Assembly (NCBI GenBank): GCA_932521025.1
Contig: OW051470.1
Span: forward strand, 4,884,501 to 4,948,500
Direction: 5' to 3'
Length of the DNA stretch: 64,000 nt
From: Oscheius onirici
Taxonomy: Eukaryota > Nematoda > Chromadorea > Rhabditida > Rhabditidae
Positions 31,054-45,043 of the stretch are shown here, one piece after another. Numbering within the stretch: position 1 is the stretch's first letter; every line of letters begins with the position of its first letter. The notes beneath the pieces were generated by a model. That model ran no database searches. It was not told the origin of the DNA and was given only the letters and a program-made list of their open reading frames with translations. The position numbers and the translations under genes are program-made.

Positions 31054-34000
31054 AAAATGGATTCTTATGAACCTCTCATATCGGGTCTTTCGCACTCGAG
31101 CTCCCCTGGGACAGGGTTCCTATTAGGTCCACGCAGAGGTAAAGTACTCTTTCCTTCCCACACTAGCGAGTAACTGGGTTATATATTCGTCTCTTTCCTC
31201 AGTACAGACGACTGCTAATTTACGTTCCGGACAGATGGTCCCAGGCGGTCTTTTGTATCTCGCAATTGGTGGTTATGTCCCTTGACCTCTCCTTCGGGCA
31301 TTTCTCCATTTGTTACAACTATCGCTCATGCTTCATAATCTATCCCAGCAACAATGATGGATGTTATGGAGAGATAAGCGACGAGTCCAAGCTCCGTGGA
31401 GAATTACCAGTAAGCTGCTGTCAGTCTAGCGCCTTGTTATGAACTACCCATTAGGTTCTCTTCCCCTCGGAACATTAGTTTTATTCGCTATGAGTAAAAC
31501 TGACTGTTCCGTTTGTCCGAACATTTCACACGTTTTTGTCACTCACTGTATCAGTAATCGTGGGAGCCTGATCGAGTCAGCCTCTCAGTTTACTACGAGT
31601 CTTTCTGTTTACTATAAACAGACAGTATAATCCCCTTTACATGTCAATGGCGTGTACTTTTACCGCATCGGTTTTTGCAACTACTCTTCTAACACGTTTG
31701 GAATACATTAGAAGTAGAGGAGTCTTGACTCTTCCCAATGAATAATGAATCACAGTATCCAAGGGGAGGTCGACTGGTAACCGGGTTACTCTTGTCCTAA
31801 CACTTGTTTCACTAATTAGTTCCTTTCAATATTTCAACACTGTCACTCTGTCTCACTCCTTGGTAGTCTTGCTTTCTCTTTCCCCTGAATCAACTTACTG
31901 TTTCTCGTGGAAAAGTTTCAATTGGCTGATCTTCTAATACTCATAATGACGATTTTTGCGTGTCATGTTTGCTAAGAGTGAGAAGATTTCCCCAGAGGAA
32001 TGGCAAGAGGTCAAGTCCAGGTATATTGCCTCGGCGTCATCTCAGATTACTTTGGAAACTGTCTGTCCTTTTGGCAGCCATCAAAGGCCCGCCTCCCTGG
32101 GTGTAAAGGCGGTGTTGAAAGGTCAGACATACTATCTCTACTCTACTATCTTGTGTCTCCGGGACAAAATGGTCTAGAATGGCCATCTCCCGCCATTTTT
32201 CCCTATTTTCCTATTTCCGTTTGCTCAAACTGAACATTTTGTTAGTAGTGTAGCACTCCAGTCATTTTCATTACAGTCTTTTTGAACCATTGAGTATTCA
32301 TTTCCTTCTCTTTACATTGACGTATCAATCAGGTTGCTAAACTTCCAGTTCTTTCCGAATTTCTCAGAACATTGTTTCACTCGCACTCAAAAAGACGTTT
32401 GCATGATGGCATGTAGTGGGCACAAATGGCATGGCATCACTCGCACTGTTTCTCTCGACTTTGACAAAATTTTATCTCCAAACATTCCGTCTTTAGCCAT
32501 AATTATCGTTTGAACAGTTTGTTTTGACTTCCCATCCTGCTTGAAAATACTCTGCCTTCTGCTACCACATGTGACATCACATGGTTATGGCGAGAAAGTG
32601 AGACAAAAGTCCCTACTCGATGAGATCAGGCTGGCATATCTCTAACCCGGTTTCCGTACGCATAGCAACCTGAGAATGAAACCTTACATGGGGAGAGATG
32701 AGAACCGGTTGGAGTCAGCTGCCCACGGCCAAATATATTCTATTTCACAGACTTTGGTTCCCCTTGTTAGGAAGAAGCCCGAGGCAGTTTTCCTACCGGT
32801 CATCATCGCCCGCTCAACAGCAGTTTTCAAGTTCTCCGGTCTGCTCGTGACTGTCGCTCCAATCTGAGGAAGCGGAAACACTGCTGACAGCAAAGAAACT
32901 GATTCTTCAAACTATAGGCTTTAAACTCAGAAAAATTGTTATGAAGACTTTGTCAAGAGTAGTGCCAAATGAAACCGAAAGGTTATGATGTTCCCGACTC
33001 ATTACTGATTCGCTACACGAACAAGTGGGAATGCATGGCTTATGTCTTTAGTTGCATTCTTCTGAGATCAGTCTGTCCTCTTCACCATCAAGTTCCGGAG
33101 AAGTTCTTTCATCGGACAGGTATAATTAGCAAAGTTCGCGCGTCGGTGAGTGCCCGAGGACATACTGGTACTTCCTTTAAACAGCTGCCCTCAAGAGGAG
33201 ACCGGTCACTTGATTTTGTTCTTTTTTCTCCGACTCTCTTTGGTAATGGTTTTCTCTCCTCTCAAGTCCCGGGTTCCGTTCTTTTTCCGTCGGTCGGGAT
33301 TGGATCGGATTCGACTGAGAGAGTCGGGAGATAAAGATTGTCAAGTGTAAGAACAACATTCCTTATCTAGTACTCTCTGTGTCCGTTTGCGACCTACTTA
33401 CATCAAAGTTACAAGGACAACCGATGGCGCGAATGACATTTATCTCTTGGTCTTACTGCCGTCAGGCAGCATGAGATCTCCCAAGTTCCGCGCCTGGATT
33501 TCAAATTGATATCTGAGAGACAGACGGAGGACAAAGAATCGGACAACAGATATCTTGACGAAAACTACGGTATCTATTCGAGGGGTGTGAACATTTCGAA
33601 AGTAATCTATCTGTGTTGGCCACATCATTTATTTGACTCATAGTATATTTTCTGCTGAGTCTGCTGGTAAATGACCACTTCTGCCTGCCCTTTTGCAATA
33701 TTTCTCCCCATCCTTTCACCATCATCAACGGACACGGTCAGTCACTTTCTCTCTCGTGTCCGAAGGGGTAAATCCCCGCTAACTTGTCCTTCCCTTTAAG
33801 TGCGTCTTCGAGAGAACGACTTGTGTCCTGATCAAAGAGAGACATTCAAATTTACGAAATAGTTTCTGACCTATATTCCAAGTCTATTGTCAAACGTGTG
33901 TGTGATTCTCGGCTTATTTGATAACCGTCAGACTTCGATGACCCATAGTACACGCGAGCCCGTACGTCTCCTCTTTTTGCCCAATGTCTCCTCACTCGAA

Positions 34001-37000
34001 CAGTTTGCGACTTGTGCTTTCTCTCTCCTCGTAAAGTTAGCCTCTTTTGGTTGCACACGCCGCGCAGAGAGCTCTGGGTGTGGCCAGAGATGCTCCTCTT
34101 TGTCTGCTGCTTGCTTACAAACACGAGGATCAGTTGAGCCTTTTTTGCACTTCTCCGAGCAGATGTTTTCTTAATATCTCTATACCATACTTTCTTTGAG
34201 AAAACTGTAAAAAAATCAATGACTGGTGTCTAGCCCGAAGCTGGATGTTCCTCCGATCCGTCATCTCCCACTTTCTTGCAATGAATTATCTCCTAAACAC
34301 TCTCTATACTATTGGTCAATGGGCTATGGTATGAACTGGTTTATTGGTGCTTCCGGCCTCGGACACCTGTTTTTTTGAACTCCGGTGAAGAATACAGTAA
34401 TCCTCCAGTTTCAGTAACTTTTCTCTCACCAATAATATGTAAGAGTAAAGTATTGTAATCTTATCGGTCTCAAAGAGCCCCAAAACTAGTAGAACCACGT
34501 GAGATAAGGTACTACTCTCCTCGACCGTTATTCAAATGATCCTCTTTCTCAGGAAAAGGCGCCAAGAAGTTTTTTGTCCTTTTGATAAAGGATTTGTTGA
34601 GACGTCTGTTCCTCTGGCCCATTACCGTTGACCGCGCCAACCCGACCCTCTGATCAAAGCGCACTCTCTACTCAACACGCTGACCGGTACGAATTCTGTT
34701 ACAAAGAGAGACGGCTCTCAGAGTTTACGGCAGTAATCCTTGCCTTTTTATTGCTTTTTCTTGGGTCAGAACCCCCGTGGCGCCACAAGAGAAAATTCAA
34801 ATTGTTTCAAACTTTCACGGACAGAACTTTGTTTGTTGCAGTCATGTCTAATTATTCTCTGTCTCGTGCACAAAATTGTAACGAGGCTCTGCTTTCCCCA
34901 GAACCAAGCTTATTTAGGAGAAGAACTGATCGCATCGTTACTCTTTCGCCCGTGCGAACAACCGACCCAGATTCGAACTGACCGCGTATTCTCCTTTAGC
35001 AGAAAGTCCGAGAGAACTCGGTGATCAAAGAGTTAGTCGCAAGAAGAAAGTTTGACGGGAAATAATTTATTCAATAGAGACAATATATTTTATGCTGAAC
35101 TATCTTCCCGGTTTCATTAATTGAAATTTATGGTAAATATGGTGGAAGGGGGTATGTGAAAAAGACAGTCAAGGCGATGACGCATTGATGAGAGGGAGGA
35201 ACCATCTCAAAAAGACTAAACTTGTAACAGTCACAAATTTTCTATTATTTCCACTTTGATAGCCATACTGGAATGAAAACTTTCCGGAACCAATTGTAGA
35301 AAAGAATTGGCTGCAAGGGCTTGCTAACAATTCTCAAATCTAGAACCAGATTGAGAGTCGCGATGCACTTATCTCCTGTGTCCGAATATGAGCGAGTAGT
35401 TCGGTCAGTCTTAGGCGCTGTCTCGCCATTGTCTTTCGAATTATCTCTACTTTATGAAACTTGGGACAGGTTCCTTCGGCGGTAGCCCTCCACTAAGCAG
35501 CCGTATCTCTACACATCGGCCAGCACTCGGTATCCCGCCGTCTCCTTTGCTGCACTTTACGCGCCCCCAATCCCCACTTTGGAATGACTTTCACTTTTTA
35601 ACTTTTTAGTTTTCCTACTTGTTAACTCTTACAGTAATCTCTCTGGTTACTCGCGATCGTAGTCTGTCCACAGAGGCGCTAAACTAGCTGGATTAACTGA
35701 AACTGGTTACCACTACAGTAGTCTAGAAGTTTTCTTACTACTTTTGCATAGGAAAACTTCCAAATCCTCTCCCATGGACAGAACAAAGTCTTTGTGTCCT
35801 TCTTGACCCGAATTTGGAAACGAGTAGATGCAATCCACTGATAAAAAGACCCGAGATCCTTTGTAAGTATCTGTTAACTTCGAGATTACTGTAGCGTCCA
35901 TTTAGAAAGACCTTTTAAGTTGGACTTGAGATGAATCCAGTTTCTCCAATCGACTGAACTTTACGGCTTTCGATAGATGTCATATTTACTATCTCACAGA
36001 CTACTGTACCTCTCTATCAGTTCTACTACCGGTTTCGTCTTTACACTAAAGTGTCTGGGCTTAACTATGGGTTTCTTCCTCTCTCCAATAATCTTGACAC
36101 CTCATTGTCTTCCTCATAATGTAGTAACAGATGTTTAGCTCTATTCTCAATCTCGTCCTCAAGTCTTTTTCCAATTGTAGTTTGTTCCTGATAATCTTTC
36201 TCCCAAGTTCAAGTAAGGAACATTACTTTTTTCATCCTCCTACCAGCTACAATTTTGGCCGAGTGTTGTTCTCTACAATTACTCATCGGAGCAGTTTATA
36301 TCATTTCTGTTTACGTTTACAGAAGAAAATATTGACCAGATAGTTTGGGAAATACATTCGTGACAAATTCCTCAGTGCTCTCTTCGCTCGTTTCAATTTA
36401 TGAGACAACTCTCGAAATTGTGTGGAAACCATGGCTATATTTGAAGCCGGTTGTAATACAGTTTTGACTCATACCTTCTCGAACTGTCTAGATCCCACAC
36501 GTTTGATTCGCAGCCATAGCTCTCGAGCCTCCATTCTGTTTCTCCTTGAACAGTGGAGAATCAAAAATTAGTGATGGACCCTCCGGATTCCAGCCCAGAG
36601 AGTAGTCCGGATGCACTTTACACAATAGTCAAGTCTCTCTATCCACTACTTGAGAGGCAACTGTCTGCTCTTCGAATCAAATCAATTGGCGTATGGATCA
36701 GGTGTAATACTAGGTCTCTACTTTCTACTATTACTATCTTTTTCGCGCGTGCACTTGTTTACTGTCGTTCCTCTCGGCGGTCCTCTCTCTCGACTGCTGA
36801 CCTTAGTCGACCGAATATATCGGCGTTCATCTCGACGGTTATCTGATACTCTTATAACTGTAACATATCTTCCAGCCGCCGCTCCTTTCAAGTTACCATC
36901 AAGTTTTATGACCACGGTTTAGTGAGGGTAAACAGTTGCAAGTCTCACTGCTGCTCCTCTCTCCATCTTTTACCTTCCTTCTCCTTTGCTTTTTTCCAAA

Positions 37001-39704
37001 GACTCTAGGAGTGTATCTTATTGAAACATTTCTAGGAGGTGTATAAAACATCTGGTTAGTTCCTCATCAGTCCAATTGCTTTCCTTGAATCCCCAAATAG
37101 TCTATCACGTTCCATGAAAACGCTAAACATTTGGTGGGTAGATATAGGTTACTGTAGAAGTTACCGTAAGTTACTAGCATTACTTTAAAATGACACTTTT
37201 TCGTCGTCTGGAAGCTACGAAAGTTTTTTTGCAGAGTGCGTTCAGTCGCTGCCCCCTCAGGACCAAAACAACTCTTGCGCAAAAAGTGGCGGGAGACGGA
37301 CCCTAAGTGTTTGACCTCACGGGCTCATTGTGTACTATTTGATCCGTTGAAGACATTCAAATCACTTTAAACTAAGAGGTAGCTGAGAAGAGTGAATTAT
37401 GTATGAGCACACATGTTGTTGCGTAGTATGTGGGGGAGACTGCTGACTGACCGTCAGCTGTTCCATGAGTCTGTCCTTTTGATATTCTCACGAACCGTTT
37501 TGGAACTGATTAAGAGATCGAATCTGTGGGATTACTCTGACCACCTCGTTTGGTCGAAAAAACCGTTGAGCAATCAACTGAATAACTGTTTGTCCAGCGA
37601 GGACAGCTCGGCGGTCGTGACCCAGCCGCAACTCGCTTGAAACAGCCGCAGTACTCTCTCACTCTTGACTCTTTGTCCTGTCCGATAGGGCCGGATCTAA
37701 CTATATTTATTCGAACCTATTTTCGGACCAGTTTCTTCTGGTTTCCTATGGTCAGAGACAAACTGCTTAAAACCTTCCAGCATCTGTTTCTAAACAATCT
37801 ACTCGGTTCGTTTCACAACAGAACACAAACCTTTTTGTGAGTCTGAACGTTCGAAGGGCAAAAAAGGTTCAACTTCTTGAACCTTCTCGGACAAAGACTG
37901 AGTTCAGATTTCGTCCCATACCCATACAGGTCTAGTGGTCAACGGGTGTCCCTCACCGGGATTGCATTGTTGCGTTTTGTCTCTTTTGTTTGACAAGCTG
38001 TCAACTGCGAGTTCTTTCGGACATAGCAAATAGCTCGACTCCAGCGGAGAGTCACAGAGACACGAGCTATTATCACTCTATATTTAGTACTGCGGAGCCG
38101 GAGAAAGAACCCTCCGGCTGGATTGTTTTGTTTGATTGGACCGTCCACTTTGCCCGTCTCTATACTCTCTCACTCTTAGACCACGATCTCGATTCTCCTC
38201 ACTCACTACTAGACTGTACTAGCTATTTACTCTCATCTGACTTTGAGACAAAAACACTCCAGATATCCGCCTTCGCCCTGTAATATTGTTCCGAGTTGTT
38301 ACTGCCAATTTGTAGATTCACTAATCGAAAGAAGCGAGATGAAGCGAGATAGCGCAGTGGTAGGAGGCGCCAGCGTCAATCTAAAGGTCCCAAGCTCAAA
38401 CCCGCTTCTGCCCAACCAAGGCATCCATCCCCCCGAGGTCGGTAAATTGGTAGTAGCATGCTACGAAGATAAAGGGTTCTTGGAGTCATTGGCACCTAAT
38501 TCAGATTATAGAACGCAAGCCTGATTTCTCTGGCCCCTCAGATTAGACCCGCACGCAATTGAGCTTGCTCTGGCGTTGATTACGGGGGTAAACTTTATCT
38601 TTATCTTACTAATCGAAAAACAGTCACTATACATAATTCATGAGTCCTTTCTGTTTCTCCCTCGTCTTGAAAACGGTGCACAGCTCTCGCGTCGTTCACC
38701 TCTACTTGACAGGGATACCAGAGTAACTGGAGTAGTCTCTCCTCGTTCCACCTCTTGTTTTTTATCTAGGGACTTGACAAGACTCGCTCCAGAAGGGAGA
38801 GAGATAGAATTACCTCCAAAGTAAAGGTAAGGTTACACTATTACCCTCTCGCTCTTTCCCAAGACGGCCAATGACTGAGTAAACTGCTCGCGAGTCTCCG
38901 TCCAGCAGCTCTCTGTCTCTCGACCAGTCGACGTTACGAAGCCCTTTAGTCAAATACTCAAATAGCACACAGCCTCCTCACTCTGGTCAGTTCCAGTTTG
39001 TTCGTATTGTTGTCTTAAACCGTTAATTATACAAAAGATCCGTAGTTGTTTGGAGAATGTGATGCCATTCGAGTTGTTTTCACTTCAAATCCTCTTCCGT
39101 CTCATCGACAAAGAACAGTCTGTTCTAATTATTCGGGAAACAATAACTGTCAGTTGACCTAACACTATTGATTTATCCATACTTACTAGTAGTTCTATAT
39201 TACTAGTTGTGGTCTTTTCGTTATAAAAAAATTCTTCGGATGACTCTCTTCTACCATAAACAACAGTCCTAATAGTTGTAAGCACATCTTTTTCTTTTGA
39301 AAGTACATTTGTTTATTGACAAAGATTACTAGAAAACATATTTGTGAGTTTAGAGCAACAGGTACCGTGGCAATTCAAACATTCATTTCCCACTAGTAAC
39401 TAGTCTCGAGAAGCTCAGTGGTCAGCAGTGTCTCTCCGGCGCGATTAGTAGATTATGTGTTTGTATTTGACGATTTGTTGACTTTCGTCCCCTACAGAGC
39501 CGTCTAGAGAGCGCTTTGATCGCCCAGACGCAGACGACGCTCTAGGCGCACGAATAGTAGTGACAGTTATGCACACTCAAGTCCCAAAGCTTAGAAGGAA
39601 GCAGAAAGATGACAGCTCCGTCTCGACTCTCATACTATTCTTCTTTGCTCTCTCTCCTTCCGTTTTATGCTCTCTTTTCCAGGTTCGAGTAGATGAAATA
39701 GAAA
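31054..39704. other. Gene-poor region of about 8.6 kb
   Basis: No conserved protein, splice-consistent frame set or RNA gene is evident on either strand. Open frames are short (60-120 codons), overlap randomly and lack motifs. The plus strand is pyrimidine-rich in many places (TCTCTC runs). The element RTTACTGTAG or its complement recurs (34392, 35629, 35712, 35884, 35999, 37147), and a tRNA-like stretch is at 38343-38410. It could hold the regulatory DNA of the BED-finger gene that begins at 39705, or decayed repeats. A long non-coding RNA cannot be excluded. Confidence 0.5.
38343..38410 (+). pseudogene. tRNA-like sequence, degenerate
   Basis: TAGCGCAGTGGTAGG matches the RNA polymerase III A box (D-arm), and 40 or so bases later AGCTCAAACCC matches 9 of 11 positions of the B box. 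Between them, GCGCCAGCGTCAATCTAAAGG looks like a damaged anticodon arm. The acceptor and T stems do not pair fully, so a functional tRNA is unlikely; a tRNA pseudogene or SINE head is more likely. Confidence 0.3.
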
Positions 39705-42700
39705 ATGTCGGACTGTCACGCTGCGCCCTTCGGCTCCAACCTTCTTCTAGCTCCGGCTAGTCAGATCTCTTCCGATCAACTCAGCACTTTTTCGGCGACG
39801 AACACCGATCAGTCGTCGCCTCCTTACTCGGGTCACGATCCACAGGTTTGTTCAACATTTCTGTTAATCACTATTTCCCTAATTGTTATCTGAGTGAACC
39901 GAAAGCTTTAGTATTCCACACCTGAATCGCACTACAACGATCGAGAATCGCCTTCATCCGATCAGTTGAACATCGACGGCAATCCTTCGGATTTTTCGCC
40001 AGAAGCTGAAACAAATTCAGACCGAGATGAGTCTCCAGACACGGATTCCACATCCAGTGGGGCTCACGACAGTGTTGATATCAAGACAGAAACAGACACT
40101 GTTGATCTTCAGCGGGGTGAGTTTCGGAAGGAGATCACGATAAATAGAATCATTCAGAAATCCTCCGTCTACAGAGTTTCGCAAACAGTGAAGAGTCGAA
40201 ACCGCCATCTCATTTGAATCTGTTAGCTGCGTTTAACAATCAGCTATTGAATTCGAAGTTTGCTTCAAACTTTTTGACGGATCAGTTGGCACCAAAACCG
40301 ACGACTCCCACAGTAGCTCAATTGGGTTCCAACCTACCACAGCCGACTCCGGAATCGGCTACTCCCACAAAACGAAAACGACAAAGAAGAAACCCCGTGT
40401 GGCCATATTTTGACGTGATCGACGGGACAGCCAAGTGCAAGCAGTGTCTGTACACGACCAAATCCGTCTTCAGTACCAATCTCAAGGTTCATTTGAGATC
40501 TCATCATCGCTCGGATTACGAGAAGGTTAGTCGACACGCGAGATAACAAATGTTTGTGTTTTATGGGAAATGAATCAGTGCATTGGGGGGTGGGAGCAGA
40601 GATCCCTCTGGATAACCTACGTTAGGAGTAAGAGATTGTTTTTGGAGGGGTTTTGTTCACACGATGCCACTCAAACGGTTACTGAACGGACTTCTAGAGT
40701 GATAGAATTTCCCAACGATTCGAAACGTATACACGTGTCTTAACTCTGTTTGCACAGACTGTCAAGTTACGACTTTGAAATGGAAACGTGGCTTGCTCAG
40801 CAATGAGCAAAGCTGTGATAAAGGCTATATATCGACATAAAAAGGGACTGAACTTTTCAATTTAAACGGCATCTTCTCAAGAGAGTTTTCAGGTGATAGC
40901 AGCAGAAGATGCTCTGAACCTCAATGCTCTTCTGATGAGTGGAAACGCCTCGAAGTTTTTGAATCCTGACGTGACCCGGAAACGGATTCCGCCAATGACG
41001 AGCAGTATTTTGATGACCATCAACAAATGTAAGTCAAAGGGGGAAGGCGGGCAGAGACATATTATCAGTTGTCTCTTGTAATACTCCCCTTGGGTAGTTG
41101 TCTTTATCTCGACAGACATTCACGCTCTGTTGCGTTGAGAGCGCTATATCGTTCTTGGTGATAAACTTTCGGAATGGATTTTCTCGAGTGGTGTGAGTTT
41201 TCTAGAGTGTCTTCATCAGAGTAGTTACCTTCATCAGTAGAGTAGTTACAAGTAGATTTGTCTCGTTAGGATTACAATATTTTGTCTGTTTCGACTTGAC
41301 GTTATCAACTTGTCTGAAATTGTAACCACTTGCTAACTGCCCGCTCTTCATCAGTGTTCATTCCTATTTGATTTTTTAAGTGAAGTTTGGGTACTTGGAT
41401 ACTAGTATAATAGAATCTTTGACTCCAGTTGAAACTAATATTAAGTCAGGTCTAAAAATAAGCAACAAACTCAATTCGGATTGTTCCAGTGGCCAACCAA
41501 CAGAACGAAGACAATCCGCTCCACTCCGTTCTGCGACAGACTCTTGCAGCCGGAACTATGCAACAACTTCAGCAACAGATGGTAGCTCTCAGTTGAAATT
41601 GTTAAAGGGAAAGTTCAGGCTCAACAGCAGCAACAAAAGCCAGCACAGATTCCTCTGAATGCTGCTAATTTGGCCGCCCTGAACAATCTCGCTCGTCTTA
41701 ACCAGAACGGAGCTGCTCAAGGTGATTTTTGATTTGGATGTTTCTTCTAATCCTCGGAAAGAACAATAACTCTCTCTTATTCACAATTGACTCTCGGAGA
41801 AGAAGTGATGTATAAGCCAGTGACGCCGATACGCAGAAGTTCTTTTGTTGGGGGTGGGATGACGACAATTAGACACAGGTCAACTTACTCAGTAGAAGGA
41901 AACATCTGGATTAGGTCGTACGTTCCGTACAAAAACCTGGAAATCGTTTTGACTTCAGCTCTCTTTTTATATGAAGTCTATTCCCTTCCTCTGTAGTTAT
42001 GGGTTTGATAGTTTTCTCTTCTAAAACCTTATGCCCACCAAACCTATCTCTTTAATGAACCGATCGCAACATTCTTATCGGATCGCCCTCTCGGCGAAGT
42101 ACAAGATAATGCAAACAAGGACAAGGTATCACCAACAGTTTTTAAGGCAAGGCATTAGGAAATACTTTTGACTTCTGCTTTCAAAGTCAATGAGAAAGTT
42201 TACATCTGGGTCACGAGGACGCGTGTCACAAGGTCACGACTTATCAAAGAGCTCTTTCGAACTATCCTCAGACATTTTATCATCACTCGCGGGAACAAAG
42301 TTTCCACATCAGATATTGATACAAGTATTGCAGTGCCGTCGCTGCCCACAATGGCCGGAGCTGATTCACTATTCAGTCAGTTCAACTTCGCCAACGTGAA
42401 ACAGGGTATCTTTGTTCTCATAATACTAGTAGTAACAAGGATGTTCAGAAGTTGGTACAGCTCCACACGGAACCGATCCGAATGGTATGCCTCAACCGAA
42501 GCGACGACGTCTGAGGAGACATCCGGTCTGGATGTTCTTCAGAGATCTAGAAGACAGAGTAAGGGTCTTTTTCTTTTCGAGTTCACAAACAAATTGTCAG
42601 ATGGTCGGTTGTATCAACTGCAATTTCCGTACGGGTTCGGCCTTCAGCACAAATCTGAAAATGCATCTGAAGGCTCATCACAAAGACGACTACGAGCGGG

Positions 42701-44527
42701 TAAGTCAATCGATTGTCTCTTAAAACTTGTCTCAATCCTAATATTTGGCCACATAGGCAAGCCTTTATCAGTCAGAGTCTCCGTCTCTGACAATCAAACT
42801 AGTATTTCCCGACGATAAGGGATCTTTTGCAGGTACTCAAACTTGAGGACGACATGAGAATGGAAGAGGGTATTCCGAACAACAAGATCAAATCGGAACT
42901 CATCGACTACATTCGAGGAGGCGGAAATGCTTCTACTCCGCCAAGCATCAACTCGGCTATTCCGAAACCATCTCCACTTGTCCAACAGTTTATCAGTCAG
43001 ACAATGGCTGGCCGAACAGGTCCACCCACTCTAAAGAAGGATAACGTTGATGATGATCCGTTCAACGGAATGTCCATGTCTGACAAACTGGCAGCTCTTG
43101 TCGGATTGACACCTGCTGCTGGAAGAGTCGAGGGAGAGGTTGAGGACGAGAAGTCTCTTCAATTGGTAAGTCTTGGTGTAGATGGTCGACTCATATAATT
43201 TCAGAACCCGTTGGAAGAGTTCAAAAGAACGTTTTTGGCAGCTAATATGGGTCTTCAGCCACCTCCTCAGGAACAGACACTGATCAGTCTCAATGGCACC
43301 ATTCTGCATTCGGATGCCAAGTCGACTTCATCTGCTTCGACTGATGTTAGCGGCGATGACAAAAAGACGGAACGTGATCGTGCTCTAGCCAAGTTCTGGG
43401 TCGAACAGGGTGGAAACGACGATCTTCTCAGCAACGATGTCTTCAAGGTAAGTCTTTGACTCATTCAAACTAAACGAAACCCTCAATGTGTGTGCTTGCG
43501 TGCTTGTCTCTCAATTTTCTGTTGTGTCTTGTCGTCTTTTTCTTCCCATTGTCTTCCTCTACTAACTCACTCTATCGCTTTCCTATCCTAGGTTCTGTTC
43601 GATTCACTAATACCCGAAGAAAATACGGAAGAAAACGAAGAAGAGCAAGCAGAGACCTCATCGTCTATACCGTCTCCAGGACCCTCAAATTCCAGTCTTT
43701 CGGCAGGAGACCTTTCCGTTTTGGCAGTCTTCGATATTGAATCGCTGACGTATGAGACTCTCTTTGATGCACTTTCCTCGTTTGAGAAGTCGCTTGGATT
43801 GTCAGAAGCCAATGCCTGTAGCATTTTGACGGACCTACTGAAGAATTCGGCCAAGACCGATTCGGAAAGAGCCACTGTGGAAACAGTGTGTGCCGGTCTG
43901 GAAAAGATAGCTTCTCTCGAATTCGAAACGGACAAACAAGAGAGGATGAGGAAACTTGTTTCGGAGAAGATGAAACTGAAACGACTTTTCGAGACTCCGG
44001 ACCAAAGAGCTCAAAGACTAGAACGAATGAGAGCACGATATCGTTCGACCAGAACGGGAGATACTGGTTCGAAGAAAGAGAAGACTGATGAAGAGACAGA
44101 GTCTGCCAAAGAGGAGAGACTGAAGAAGTTGCGAGAATATCAACGACGACGATTAGAAAGAGAACTACCGGAACAAAGAGAGAGACGTCTAGCCAAAATG
44201 AGAATGAACCAAAAACTGAGGAGAGAACGCCAAAGCAGGGAAAAAGAAATGTCGGGAGGACTTGTAAGTGTTTCCTAAGTTAACATGTCTTGCTAATATC
44301 TGGCGTTGTGTGTTGGTGGTGTGGTTGCTGTTTGCACGTGCTTTTGAAAACAAGAAAGACGCGCCGTTTCGGTTTATACCAAATGAGAAAGAAAAATTGG
44401 GGAAAACTTGCTGTTTCAAGTAATAAACCGGAATTTCCAGGATCTGCTCCGAGCTCTGGCTCCCGAGTACGAGTTGCCCAATGCCTCCCATCTGGCCGCT
44501 CTTGTCGATGAAGATCAACTCAACTAA
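39705..44527 (+). CDS. Protein with two BED-type zinc fingers
   Basis: The protein starts MSDCHAAPFGSNLLL shortly after a TCTTTTCCAG acceptor. It has an acidic Ser-rich N-terminal region (SPDTDSTSSGAHDSVDIKTE). BED finger 1 (about 40380-40530) is KRKRQRRNPVWPYFDVIDG followed by CKQC, STNLKVHLRSHH and SDYEKV. A Gln/Ala/Asn-rich linker follows (about 41480-41720). BED finger 2 (about 42487-42700) is PQPKRRRLRRHPVWMFF followed by CINC, STNLKMHLKAHH and DDYERV. The C-terminal half has LSVLAVFDIESLTYETLFDA and an Arg/Glu-rich coiled segment (EERLKKLREYQRRRLERELP), ending LAALVDEDQLN at TAA 44525-44527. The fingers are so alike that an internal duplication is likely. BED fingers bind DNA, and nematode examples such as dpy-20 and bed-3 act in cuticle and moulting; which one this matches is not clear. 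Several introns are long (500-600 bp). Confidence 0.85.
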
Positions 44528-45043
44528 AAGATTTTTCCTAGTTTTCCCCACACTTTTAGCTATTCTAGTAGTTTTCTATGAAACAGACTTCTATTCAATA
44601 ACTTATTGGCCCCTTCTCGCCGTGCGCAAGTCTTTCAATTCTGGGAATCTCCCCCTGTGTCCTTCCGCCTCTTCTTCTCCTCAAATCCGCTGCAATAGAC
44701 CTATTCTTTCACTTTTTCTTCTTCTTCTGATGACTTTCTCCTACCCACCTTGTCTTCTTTTATGCATCGATTCTAACTCTGTTTGTACATTCAGTGTGGT
44801 CGTCCCCCAATAGCTCCTCGGCCATAGCTGCTGACGTGCTCTCCGGTTCAAAATTTCTATGCATCGATAAAAAGTGTGTATTTCTCAGGAAATGCGAGCC
44901 ATACCCGCCCCAATTCACCCAAGCCTTCACTCTGTAGCCTTTTCTCTATTAGAGAGACATAACATCCACTTTTATTCTGAAGAGAACACCAAACGTCCGA
45001 GTTTGTCAATAAACCGTTTTTATTCATCAGATCTGTACAAGCA
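44528..45043. other. Convergent intergenic gap
   Basis: 3' UTRs of the two-BED-finger gene (plus) and the p38-like kinase (minus). Minus-strand AATAAA-type sequence lies near 45020 (plus TTTTTATT), close to the kinase stop. Nothing else is seen. Confidence 0.5.

Noticed and set aside
43588-44036. Minus-strand frames of 115 and 123 codons
   Set aside because: They oppose the Arg/Glu-rich coiled region of the BED-finger gene, which has consistent splicing and homology.
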